Shown here piece by piece: positions 11,884-23,490 of a DNA stretch of 64,000 nt. Positions within the stretch are counted from its first letter, which is position 1. Each line of letters starts with the position of its first letter. A program made the position numbers and the translations under genes. The DNA is from Rhynchospora pubera. Lineage: Eukaryota; Streptophyta; Magnoliopsida; Poales; Cyperaceae. The notes under the pieces are model-generated. The model was not told where the DNA came from. It made no database searches and was given only the letters and a program-made list of their open reading frames with translations. The DNA is taken from NCBI GenBank assembly GCA_028095005.1, contig CM051460.1, positions 158,467,461 through 158,531,460 of the forward strand, read 5' to 3'.

Positions 11884-13568
11884 TACAAAGTTGCAGGACT
11901 TGACATAATGGTCAGCATTCCTTTGCTTCTCTGTGAATTACTCCATTGATTTTGCGGGGTTTACTCGATTGGCCGAGCTGCAAATATACAGTTGTGGGCA
12001 TTTGAGTTGTTTTGAAGAAAGAACATTCAAAATATCTGACAGATGCATGTTTTAGATCCAGCATCATAACATAAAATTATATAAGTGAAGATCATAAATA
12101 GACAACATTAGTTTATAGTAAGAATTTCTAGCTGCAGAATTATACAAAATAAAGTATTATGCCCTTCAAAGAGAGTCATCTTGTGAATATTCATGATGTA
12201 TTCATAATATTGATATCTTAAATTAATTTACGCAGTTTACCAGTTATTGGATGGGATGCTGAGAATAATGAAAATTTTCTCCAAAACCCATCGCAAAGCT
12301 GCCTCAGAAAATGCATACATATGCGCTAATTTCAAAAATATTGGCCAACACAAAATGAACCTGGAAAAAAGTTCTAGCCAGAATTTCATTATTACTTGCC
12401 CAGGAGACTACTCAAATAATCTTCAACTATAAATTATTCTATATTTCCCTCAAATGACATTCTTTCTATTTATTATGTTTTCTTGCAATCATTGAATCAA
12501 TTTATACATTTCATTGGCTTTACGAATGTACCTAATATATGTTTTATACACTATACAATTGTAAAATATGTGAGGAAATGAATTATTTACTAAGGTTTCC
12601 AGATTTACCCCTAAAGGTTTGCAATGCTGGAACACATTAATTTGTAAAAATTGCACTCTGGTGTTATTTAAATCTAACCAATCCTATCCAATCTAAATGC
12701 AAAAAGATAATTAGGATATTTCTTGAGAAGACAAATTGTTCATAAGTGATTAATAGTTGAAGACCACAATGAGCTAGTGAAATTCTACACTAATGCTTGT
12801 CAGTAAAGTTCTTTGTTCATCTGATACTTTGTGCAAAGAGAAATTGGCCCTTCACAAGCATGTCAAGGTAGTAGCTAACATATAGCACAACTATGCTGAA
12901 TTGCTGATAGATAACCTAATTAATGTACATATTCATACAACGAGCAAATAAAATATAATAATTTGAATATCTATGTGCTTGTTAAACTACTATCTGACTT
13001 GTGTGAAACATTTAGCATTTCACGACATGTCCAAAAGGATGAATGGTTAAATATTAAGTGATGCTCTTTATTAATTTCATTGTGCAATAAAAAATTGGAG
13101 GGTTGCAAGATCCTACCAGTAGAGGCACTGGGGCATTAAGTTAGCTAATAAGAAACTAATATAACAAAAATCAGTCACAAAATGAAAAATAAAAAACGAA
13201 CAATTAAGTGCAATAGGAACAAAAAAAAAATACTTGTATTGCTGATAATACAATACAAAATTGTATGATTCACTGAATGTAACTTTCATATACTTTTAGA
13301 ACCAAATTGATTTGCCAAAACCTTCAAAAGAGAGAAAAAAAGATCCTGTAGAAAGCAACTTCTTTTGAATGCAAGTCATTGAATAACACATCATTCATTT
13401 ACTTTTTGAAATGAAAGTAAAGTACACAATGGACCGTACTGAAGGAAAATGAAATGTGGTTACCTAATTGATTTGATTTCCCCAATAATACAGGAACTCT
13501 TGCAATATTCAGTTGAAGCTTTTTTTTGCAATTATGAAAAGAGGGAATGTAAACAGAACAGTACATAC
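11884..13568. other. Intergenic, no feature recognised
   Basis: AT-rich spacer. Further histone deacetylase exons were looked for, because a relic lies next door, and none could be supported on either strand. Confidence 0.4.
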
Positions 13569-13708
13569 CACATGGAATTTCAGAAGTTCAAGGATCTCTA
13601 ATACGATATCATTGACGTAACAGAATCCTGATGCCTCACATTTCTTGACATGGTGGAACCCTATGGCAATAAAAGGCCCTCAATCACTGGGCAGTCTTCT
13701 CCTACAAC
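13569..13708 (-). pseudogene. Histone deacetylase (RPD3/HDA1 class I) exon relic
   Basis: Reading leftward from 13708, the first frame gives VVGEDCPVIEGLLLP and then a stop. After a frame change it gives GFHHVKKCEASGFCYVNDIV followed by LEILELLKFH, and then a GTATGT donor at 13568. These match the class I deacetylase stretches around GEDCPVFDGL and LHHAKKCEASGFCYVND, but roughly 30 residues between them (the SAGGS region) are missing and the frame is broken. A TAG acceptor precedes the segment, so intron borders seem to be kept. This suggests a copied genomic fragment, not a retrocopy. The family identification is firm. No other deacetylase exon was found nearby, so no enzyme can be made from this locus. 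Confidence 0.8.
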
Positions 13709-13977
13709 CTACCTGCCATCACAAATATAAAGAGAGAGGACACAGATCTAAAAGAGGCGACTCCAAAATAAAATTTATGTGGCAAAACATAATGCAGTCT
13801 GAATAGAACGGGTCTTAGATTGAACATAAAGTAAAGGCAAGAAAGCAACACAGAGTACAATACAATAAGTTAGGCATCAGATGAATTGAATCAGAGCGAA
13901 AAATCGAATGACGCTGATGCCGTGTCGCGTGGTTACTAACTAAAATAGAACTCCGACTCCCACACATCTTCTTAATT

Positions 13978-14134
13978 GGGTGCGTTTGGATGAGAGAAAA
14001 AGAAGAAGAAGAAGGAAGATGGGAAGAAAAAAAATTATAAACAATCCAAACTCTTCACAAAATTACACACTTCCCAATACTTCTTCCCACTTCTTCCCTT
14101 CTTCCCTTCTTCCCACACCTATCCAAACGCACCC
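13978..14134. mobile_element. Tourist/Harbinger-like MITE, 157 bp
   Basis: The inverted ends are GGGTGCGTTTGGAT and its complement, flanked by ATT on both sides. The interior has the AAGAAGAAG-rich left part and the CTTCACAAAATTACACACTT core shared by the whole 150-bp family. Confidence 0.85.
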
Positions 14135-14229
14135 ATTTATAATAATGCTGAATACTGATAATCCCTGATAAGGGGATGCGAGAGCGAGTTTTTATTCTTG
14201 GGTCTTAAGTACTAAGTCCTTGTACCAGT

Positions 14230-14437
14230 CAGGGGCGGATCCACCACTGGGGCGGATAGGGCTAGAGCCCCACCTACCGCCGTGGAGCCCCTGGATTCCC
14301 TCTTTAGCCTCAGCGAATTTTTTCTGCCATTAAAGCACTCAAAGGTGGGACTGAAGAACAGAAAAAAAAAACCGTTCGATCAAATAATTTATTGGAGCAC
14401 TCAGTCCCACCTAAATATTTTTCTTAGATCCGCCATG
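14230..14437. mobile_element. hAT-type MITE, 208 bp
   Basis: The 8-bp direct repeat GTACCAGT flanks the element, as expected for hAT transposition. The ends are CAGGGGCGGATC and, inverted, CATGGCGGATCT, which resemble the CAGGGGCGGATCC ends seen on common plant hAT MITEs. No transposase is encoded. Confidence 0.8.
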
Positions 14438-14821
14438 GTACCAGTCATAATAAAACTTGGCCCTGGTTTTTGTCCATAGGTACCTACAAGGATTTTTCTT
14501 TACAGGGCTCGAAAGCATGCCTCTCAATTGCTGTTTTCTTGAGTCATTAATTAGTCATTGCATCAAATAATCTTCAAAATTATTCTTTTTGCTAAAAGAG
14601 AAGGAAAAACGAACAAGTCCAAAGAGCATATTAAGTATAATGTTGTGGACATCACGCATATTTCACCCATTCAAAATGAGTTACCGGATTGTTCTAATAA
14701 TATCATTAAAAGTTTGATTTGTAAAAGAATTTCATCTTAGACGACATTTGAAGTATAATGGCAAATTTTATGATTTATGATGTGAAGTTGTGAACTAAGT
14801 AGAGCTGTAGAGATTCGCTTA

Positions 14822-14973
14822 GGTTCCGTTTGGATAGGTGTGGGAAGAAGGGAAGAAGAGGGAAGAAGTATTGGGAAGTGTGTAACTTTGTGAAGAGTTT
14901 GGATTGTTTATAATTTTTTTTCTTCTTCTTCCTTCTTCTTCTTCTTCTTTCTTCCAACGATCCAAACCCACCC
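14822..14973. mobile_element. Tourist/Harbinger-like MITE, 152 bp, inverted copy
   Basis: The ends are GGTTCCGTTTGGATAGG and the complement of GGGTGGGTTTGGATCG, flanked by TTA on both sides. It is the same family as 13978-14134 but in the opposite orientation. Confidence 0.85.
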
Positions 14974-15083
14974 TTAGAAGTTAAAACATATAGAAATCAA
15001 ACAAGTAAATAGTTCAGTTTATCCTAGATTATATTAGGATATTAGGAGGCTAATTGATAGGAAAACAAACAAGAATTATAAGT

Positions 15084-15344
15084 GCCATCGGCAAATATAC
15101 AATTCCAGCCATTACTAAATACAAAGTGAACATATACAGTAAATAAGGTGAACATATAGACGATCTAAGTGAACACTTACAAACAAATAAGTGTTGTCAT
15201 CACTTGTTCAGATGTTTACATACATATTTCCATTGAACTTATTTGTTTGTATGTGTTCACTTAGATTATCTATATGTTCACTTTGTTTGCGTATATATTC
15301 ACTTTATATTTAGCGATGACATGGATGGCAAAACTGCAGATGGC
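15084..15344. mobile_element. GAACATATA-rich foldback element, copy A
   Basis: The two halves are imperfect inverted repeats made of spaced AAGTGAACATATA words, with GCCATCGGCAA at the left end and a related GATGGC at the right. A second copy in the opposite orientation lies at about 26690-26878, inside the Mutator element. No target duplication was found and the ends are approximate. Confidence 0.6.
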
Positions 15345-15358
15345 GGTAATCAATTTCC

Positions 15359-15524
15359 GAAAACAAATACTGAGTTGTAACTATCATCGTTGACTAGTCT
15401 TAGCCCAACTCGGTGTAAAGCCTAATTAGTTTGTAAAGTAACAATTTTGATAGGAAAACAAATACCGAGTTGTAATTATCATCGTTGAAAGACTTAGCCC
15501 AACTCGGTGTAAAGCCCAATTAAG
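15359..15524. repeat. Two direct repeats of about 71 bp, 95 bp apart
   Basis: Units starting at 15359 and 15454 share GAAAACAAATAC, GAGTTGTAA, TATCATCGTTGA and TTAGCCCAACTCGGTGTAAA with few differences. They lie just left of the 1.5-kb foldback element. Confidence 0.75.
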
Positions 15525-15550
15525 TCGCAACCATTTGGGAATCCCAATTA

Positions 15551-17051
15551 GTTCATATTAATTTTGATAATAACAGAAAAAAAATCGAAATTTTAATACT
15601 AACGTTGCTGGATCGTCATCCCAGTTGACGAAAGCCCAATACCCTTGGATCGTCATCCCAGTTGACGATCCAAGCTTGGATCGTCATCCGAAATAACGAT
15701 CCAACAAAAAAACCAAATATTTTAAGTTTCTGAAATTTTTTTGTTTGGATCGTCATTTCGAATGACGATCCAAACAAAAAATTTAAGAAACTTTTTTTTA
15801 ATGCAAATTTTGCATTTTAGCCCCCAAAGTTTTTATTATTACAAAATATATAATTTATGATTAAAAATTAAACATAATTAAAACATCTATTATAAAAATA
15901 TAAGTATATAATTAAATTATGCATGTTAAATACATAATATTTTATATATTTCTAATATTTATTTATACATATATATATAATGTAACATTTATTTTATATA
16001 TTAAATACATATTATTGTATATAATTAAAATATATGATGCGTATTATTATGTATATATATTTCTATGTATATTTATTTATACATTTAAAAAATTTATATG
16101 TTAATATCTACATTTAATATATAACAAATTTTTTATTGGACTATTATGTAAAAAAAATCACATATTTTAAGTACATATTTTTTAATGTATGATTTTTTAA
16201 TATATTTTATATACATATATTTTTTTAATATACTTATACATAGAAATATATGGTCATCGTCACCATATATTTTTCAATGTATAATTTTTTAATTAAAAAA
16301 TTATATACATTAAAGATACATATAAAATATACAACAAAAAAATTTATTGGACTATATTGTAAAAATAATAATTTTAGGGTCATCAGCGAAAGAATTGAAT
16401 ATATTTTTTGTTGAATTTATTCGCCGATGACTCTAAAATTATTATTTTTACATAGTAGTCCAATAAAAAAAATTTGTTATACATTAAATGTAGATATTAA
16501 TATATAATTTTTTGAATTGTATAAATAAATATTCATAGAAATATATATACATAATAATATGCATCATATATTTTAATTATATACAATAATATGTATTTAA
16601 TATATAAAATAAATGTTACATTATATATATATATGTATAAATAAATATTACAAACATATAAAATATTATGTATTTAACATGCATAATTTAATTATATACT
16701 TATATTTTTATAATAGATGTTTTAATTATGTTTAATTTTTAATCATAAATTATATATTTTGTAATAATAAAAACTTTGGGGGCTAAAATGCAAAATTTGC
16801 ATTAAAAAAAGTTTTTGAAATTTTTTGTTTGGATCGTCATTTCGGATGACGATCCAAACAAAAAAATTTCAGAAACTTAAAATATTTGGTTTTTTTGTTG
16901 GATCGTTATTTCGGATGACGATCCAAGCTTGGATCGTCAACTGGGATGACGATCCAAGGGTATTGGGCTTTCGTCAACTGGGATGACGATCCAGCAACGT
17001 TAGTATTAAAATTTCGATTTTTTTCTGTTATTATCAAAATTAATATGAACA
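15551..17051. mobile_element. 1.5-kb foldback element with modular palindromic arms
   Basis: Arms of about 600 bp (15551-16155 and 16453-17051) are inverted copies with very few differences, joined by a shorter inverted repeat centred near 16400. Each arm carries four GGATCGTCAT modules, several of them closing on themselves as GGATCGTCAT...ATGACGATCC. The arms otherwise are A/T-rich. No open frame with protein-like content is present. I could not find a target duplication, so the class is open. The modular arms resemble those of the Mutator element at 22527-27585 in design but not in sequence. Confidence 0.8.
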
Positions 17052-20000
17052 GTAACGTTAGTATTAATTTTTTCGGTTCATCCTACATATGAGACGCTAC
17101 AGTTTACGGTATTTCATAGATATAATAGCTTGGTCGTATAATTCGGATCTTTAAATTATACAACTGTAAAATTCATAATTACAACTAGTAAAATGTGTTT
17201 TTTCAGCCAACCTCATGCTTTTTGTGTCTGTCTGCTTGCGTTAGACAATATTAAAGTTCTTATATATCACAGATACTCTTTATACCATGTGTAATTTAAT
17301 AGACCAGCTCTCCATATCGCAGCTAGCATTCTCAGACGTTATTCTATACATACAATTTGGTATTTTAGTTCTAGGTTAACAAAAACTCACGGTTTGCTTT
17401 GTTTTTCACTCGATCCGTTTTAGGGCAGACGTAACAACAATAATTAAATAAGACATCAATTTTGAAGACTTTAATACCAATTAAGTTATTCAAACTCTAA
17501 AAGAAAACGTGTATTTTCACCAAAAATAATAAATTATTTTGACGAAGATCGATGGGCATGTTTTCACGGACAGACCACACGAACATTCGAAGAATCTTGC
17601 TATAAGACATAAAAGCCCAAAAGTGCATGTTGGAGAAATAGACACCAAAATAATTTTTATTCTCTTTTCACGTACGTTGAACTAAATATTCACTACTCCA
17701 TTAGTTGTCTTCCTGTCCAATTGAATAAAATTTTGTTGCAAACGTGAAGATATAATTTAGAAGAGACTTTCTTTAATAGAACAATTGCTTCACTCCATTT
17801 TGAGAAAATTGGTCCTTTTTCTTTTGAAAAAAAAAGGCCATACAAAAGAATTGGTGTACTAGAGAATTCGCAAATTTAGAATATTCACAAATTTGTTTGC
17901 AGTGTCCTACTCCGACAAATTGAGCTTTTTTTTTTTTTTGGTTATTTGGATTTTTTTTTCAGTTTAAAACGCAAAACTTTGTTAACTTTTGGTAGGCATA
18001 TAGCAGAATTCATTAGAACGCTCTAAGTTTTAAAACAACTTCCGCCTTCCATTCAACAAGACTAATTAACGACTCTTCATTTATATGGATAGTTTAATAA
18101 TCCTAGTTATGATTTGATTTTTATAATATAGCGGAGATAATGCAGCACGCGCATCCGATGAATTGGAGGTAAGAGGCCACACGCTTCTCGGTCAAAAAAA
18201 GGATATAACTCTTCTTTTTCCACAAAGTTAAATACTTAAATTGGATGCATATGTATAAGAAGTTTCATGCGTATAGGGAGACATAGGATTACTGTTCCTT
18301 CTCCCAAAAAAATAAATAAATAAAGTGCAAAAGTACGTAAAAGAGGCCGCAGGCCCGCAGCCACTAAGTTTAAGAAAAGGACATAACAACATTTAAGTCA
18401 ATTTCCTCGGGGTCACAATGCGTAAATACCGTGTACTAATGCAGTCCAAATAAAATATTTTAACTCAGATTTAATTGTACCAATCTTTGTTGAGATATAT
18501 CTCTTCATGGTCTTTGTCAAGAGTCAGAAAAACTATTGCGATTTAACCCAACTGCGGGTAGCACCGGGTAAATAAATTGACTTCCTAAGTCAATGGCTTT
18601 TGCACTTTGCTCCAAGTCTTCCAACAAGACTCGGTATTTTCGAAGAAATGTCTTCCAGAAGAACACATCAAAGTTTCTACTACTAAAAAAATTTGACTTA
18701 AAAATTAAGTAATGTATAAACCCTAAAATTTGAGATCACAATCATCGGTTTGGTCTCTTTATTGGGTTGTTGCCAAAGTGCCTGCGATATCAAGACTAAT
18801 ATGTAATGACATGTATTGATTCTTTTGACGAAGTAAGATTTGTGAAGATACGGACAAAAGGGAGGATATCAGCAGATATATTCAATATCTTTTTGTGTCC
18901 AATTTTAATCGGCATATATAGATGAAGCAAATAAAAAAAAATAGCTTTAGTTTTGCATTAAGAGGCGATATGAAGTGTTCTAATAATTTGGCCCTCCAAT
19001 TTCGTACATCTCCGTCGTCAATGGGAAAAGCTTTTTCTTTAGTTTTAGTAATTAAGGTCATTCCGTTAAATGTTTTTAACAAAGTACATAAGAAATAATC
19101 ATGTTTTTAACTATTACTTTCTATGTAAAAACGCAAGTTCAAAATTTAATTTCAGTTGAGTTCATAAGAAAAGAAGAAATTGAGAACCTTACTAAAATAA
19201 AAGATCAGCCTAGCTATATTATTGACGCGACATGCCAGAAAAGTGAAATGAGAAAATATGATCCAGTAAAATTAAACCAAGTAACAAGCTAGTTCACTGT
19301 TAGCAAAAGAAAAAGAAAAAAAACTTTGCTTAGAATTATAAGAAAAGGTAAAAAAAAAAAAAACTGAAATAAGTGACAATGGCAGGAAAGGCCTATCAGT
19401 GTTATTGGACCCACAATATTGTGACCAGTACATTTCGCAGCATCACAAACGCCACAGTAGATGCTGATTCAAGTTGAAATTCAATAAAAAAAAATTCTAG
19501 TTGAAAAGTCTTCTACTAATAAAACATTCATACTGTCCAGTATGAAACAGACAGATTGGTCGAGTGGCCTGTTTAGATCAAAACTAGTGCAGTAATTATG
19601 ATGCTCAATTTTTAATTTATGCAACTATGCTTGATCTGACCCAACATATATTAAGTTGGTAATGTTTGGAGCTTAGCAATTTATAATTATTTTTGGTAAA
19701 AAAAAACTTCGTCAGAAATTTTTTTTTTTTTAAGATTTAGATTTTGATATTAGTATTAAGGAAACTCATCAGTTGAATACCAGGTTCAAACCGTGTGCAA
19801 TACGAAATGAAAAGCACTCTGTTATCATTAAAGAAAAATCTTTGCAACAAAATGTCCTAGAAGAAATAACAAAATGGAAAAAGACATGTACTCTTGTAGC
19901 GTCGTTGACCTCAGATTCATTTAGTGCATTAATGGAGAAGTTTTGTTGTTGCATTGTGGGAGAAATGACACCAAGAAATGCAGCAGCAGACTTTGAAGCC

Positions 20001-22517
20001 ATTCCACAGGTTAAGCGTTCACACAAGTTTTTTGTATATATCTTCTATGATATAGATAGACTTGTCTTTTGTAAGACGCTAATAACTTAATAAGGCTAAA
20101 TTTAAAAAGAAAAATATTAAAGTCTCTCCCTGCTACTTTGAAGATATTCTATTAACACAGCTTTTGGCAACTTATTATTACTATATAAGTAGGCTAATTT
20201 CTAAGCACCCTCAAACATATATAACTAAAATTATAATTTGACAGAACTTAAGACCAACATTCAACTCTTTTTCTTTCACCAAATGACCAAAAAAGAACTG
20301 GCTATGCCTGGTACAAGGTTCAAATGGTACTCCCATTTATGTTTCTGTTGCTTCTCTAAAATATACAGCCTGAGGGGAATTAGACCCAAATAAAAAGAAA
20401 ATACTGATCGATTAGTCATTTTAACCGAAATTGATCTAAATTCATCCTCTTCGTAATTGAACATTATGTTCTGTTTATCTATTCAGAAAATTTGAAATCT
20501 CCATGAGAACTGAGCTGTCCATCAAATAGGACGGTCTGGATTTGGATAGTGAAGCGCTAGCTGTATACACTTGACATTAGAAGCAGGACAAAAGGAAAAA
20601 TTGTGGCGAGTACAATTGATTGAGATTATTTGGAACAATTCAAATAATTGGACATAAGTTTCTCACACCCAGCTTCATAGACGATGTTTAATCAATCCAA
20701 AATGAAGGAATTATACAGTTAATGCTTGGAAATAAGTAATTAGTTGAAACATTCTTTATTCAAAATTGAATGTTTGTAATAGATTTTGACTTTGACACTG
20801 ACTGTGATAATCATTATGAAGTTAACCCATGATACCTCACTATCTTAAATTCCTAATTAGTGTATGCTTACTACCTAAACTAGCAGATGATGGCTTACGT
20901 ATCCAAACTAAAATCTCTAGTTTCATCCAAAAAACATATATGCAAAAAGGAACCCAAGGAAACGTTAGAAAATATGAAAAAATATATATACAGATTTCTG
21001 GCACAAATTGACCTCAAAATTTGTTTATGGGATTCTACGGTGGAGGTCTGTTGTTGCATTGTGGGAGAAATGTCACCAAGAAATGAAACAGCTGACTTCT
21101 GGGTGGAATTGAAAATTAAATATGACTATTGTAGTACAGTAATTAATTAAAAAGATGATATTTATCTTTTCCATAAGCAATAAATTGCCTTTTATTGTGG
21201 GTAAGATAAAAGAGTAGGTTTTGTGGAACTCTTGAGCGGAAGTTAAATGTAGCTGTTCCAATGTAATCTGAGCCGCATGAGTTGTATTCTCCTAGCCATT
21301 AGGAACACAGTAAATTCAGTGCCAAAATTATTTATAATTTTATACCCATATAAAACTGAGCAAACATGAATCTTAATTCATAGAAAACAAACTCAGATGC
21401 TGACACATAAAGTTTTTTTAGATAGTTATCACTGTTACAATTTAATTAATCTCATCACAAGTCACATCAATTCATCATTATACTTCTACAAGAGCAGAGC
21501 CCTAAAAACATAATTTTAATCTCCCTTCTTTCTTCTTTGACCCATAAATTGTTTGTTGGTAATTCATCTTAGAGAAATTTTACATTGATTGAGATGGAGA
21601 AAAGGACTTGCTGGTGAGTGGTGACTATTCCGATCAATACTGTAAGGTTCAAAATAATGGTATCAGGTAAGGTTACGGTCTGCCGAAGAGAATAGTCAGA
21701 ATACTATTCTCTTGGTGACTTGGTAGCAACTTAATATCTGGTAATCTTTAGCAGCTTTAACTTCCTGCTCAAACCAACCATTGTTAAATTTTTCTTAGAC
21801 TGAAATCCAAAACATTTGACGTCTTCACAAAACAGTCTTTGCCAGTACCAAAATAGCCATATCAATTAATGAAATAAAGACAAAAAAAAAAAAAAACTAC
21901 CACTTGGAAGTGACTTTGACAAAATTCTTTAACACCAAAATGACTTAAAATTTTTTAGGAATCAGTGGCGTGCAATTGATCTGGAAAAGCACAATAATTG
22001 ATCCACTGTGCCTAATTAAGTCTACCAGACCCACAGTACAGTGGCATGTACAATTTGCAGTCTCTAGCGTCAAAGGAGAATGACATTGGTCAAGAACAGT
22101 CAAAACAGAATGTAATTGTTGAATGTTGGTCAAAGCATACCATACCACTAATGACCTACTAACCCAGCTAGACTATATCTATGCATTAAACTAATGCTGG
22201 AGGATCAACAAGAGCATTAAATCACTGTAAGAAAAAGGCATTATAAAACACAACCTGTATGAATTATTTGTAATTTTAATACCAACTAATCATAAATCAC
22301 ATTTGTCAGAGTCAAGACAAAAAAAAAGTATTTAATAACAACCGAAATTTTATGTGTGTATTTATTTATTATCTGTTATGACATCAAATAGAAAAACTGA
22401 ATATATTCAATAAAGCAAAATTTTGAAAAAATGATGATAAATTAAACGGTAGAAGAACAGTTTGATTGTTCAATATGGAAGGAAATGGCCCATAAGCCCA
22501 ATTTGGAACTACATGTT
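17052..22517. other. Gene-poor spacer
   Basis: No intact gene, RNA or mobile element was recognised. A short segment at about 19933-19985 recurs at about 21050-21105 and is listed separately. A small hairpin with arms AGAGAATAGT lies near 21690-21715. Confidence 0.4.
19933..21105 (-). repeat. Pair of similar segments 1.1 kb apart, possible exon relics
   Basis: On the minus strand both segments can be read as SA-x-x-FLG-x-ISPTMQQQ (19933-19985 and 21050-21105), with silent as well as replacing changes. The right-hand copy follows a CACCCAG acceptor-like sequence. I do not recognise the protein family, and neither copy extends into a long frame. Confidence 0.35.
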
Positions 22518-22526
22518 TCCGAAGTT

Positions 22527-22697
22527 CCGAAATTTTAAAAAATAATATTAAAATAATATAATCCAATAAAATTAATATCAATTTAATCAGTTTAATATAA
22601 ATAGTATCGTAAGATCGGAATCCTGGATTCCGAACGTTAGATCGGATTCCTGGATTCCGATCTAACGTTAGATCGGATTCTGGGATTCCGATCTAAC
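22527..22697. repeat. Left terminal inverted repeat of the Mutator element
   Basis: It starts CCGAAATTTTAAAAAATAAT and ends in palindromic modules of the form GATCGGATTC...GATTCCGATC. It is matched by 27415-27585 with one difference (a G/A change in the second module). Confidence 0.92.
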
Positions 22698-22699
22698 CT

Positions 22700-22777
22700 T
22701 TATATATATAAGGGGTTTCCGATCTAATTTCGCTGCCTTTCGCTCGCGCTCTCGGACGCACTTCTTCGACGAGAACA
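22700..22777 (+). promoter_or_regulatory. TATA box and noncoding first exon inside the Mutator element
   Basis: TATATATATAAGG follows the left terminal repeat directly. After about 25 bp comes a GC-rich segment ending GAGAACA before a GTAAGT donor at 22778. This looks like a promoter and a short 5' untranslated exon, with a long AT-rich intron leading to the mobile-domain gene. Confidence 0.5.
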
Positions 22778-23289
22778 GTAAGTTTTTTTTATTAATTTAA
22801 TTATTTATTTAGTTTATTAGTTTTTAATTTAGTTAATTAAATAAAAAAATAGAAAAATATTGGAAAAATATTCAAAAAATCTGAAAAAATCAGAAAAAAA
22901 TAAGAAAAAATTTGTATGTAATTTATTAATTATATTGGATATATTTTTTGTCTTCTTATTTGTTTATTCACTACTTAATTAATTAGAAAAATAGATAATA
23001 AATTGTAAAATTATTTTAAAAATACCGAAAAATAAGAAAAATTCATATGAAAATTTATGTGTAATTAATTTATTTATTTTATTTTTTTTGCTTTTAATAA
23101 TTAAGATTTTGATAATTAAATATGGGAAAAATTAGAAAAATGATAATAATTGATGGTATTAATTAAAAATGTAGGTAAAAAATTGTTTAGAAGAGAGTCA
23201 ATTCCTTTCTACTCTAGGTTAGCTTTTTTATATGTTTATTTTATTATTGTTTGAATAGAAATGTTTGTGAATTGCTTGTAGATTGATTG

Positions 23290-23490
23290 ATGGATTGTAA
23301 AATTGTGAAATGCAATGATTGTAAAATTGTGAAATGCAATGTTTGAATTATTGATTCATTGATACTTGTGAAATGGTTTGTGAAATGCAATGATTGTAAA
23401 ATTTGAATGATTTATTCAAATTGGGTTGGGTTGGGTTCAAAATGGAATGAAATTGGGTTGGGTTGGGTTCAAATTGGGTTGAAATTGGCT
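23290..23490. repeat. Short tandem repeats in the Mutator element
   Basis: ATTGTAAAATTGTGAAATGC is repeated with variation up to about 23405. From 23415 there follow TTGGGTTGGGTTCAAA units. They precede the first recognisable mobile-domain exon and may have replaced part of the gene. Confidence 0.6.

Noticed and set aside
12247..13560. Possible further histone deacetylase exons near the relic
   Set aside because: Some weak look-alikes (for example EVAFY near 13360 on the minus strand) break after a few residues and do not align convincingly.
14775..14957. Recurring short frames reading like QSKLFTKLHTSQYFFPLLPF
   Set aside because: They appear in every copy of the 150-bp Tourist-like MITE and are not genes.
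15359..17051. CRISPR-like regular spacing of GGATCGTCAT modules
   Set aside because: The modules are part of inverted arms of a foldback element in plant DNA. There are no unique spacers and no cas genes.
19781..19800. GGTTCAAACC word, a tRNA T-loop look-alike
   Set aside because: No acceptor stem, anticodon arm or D-arm can be drawn around it.
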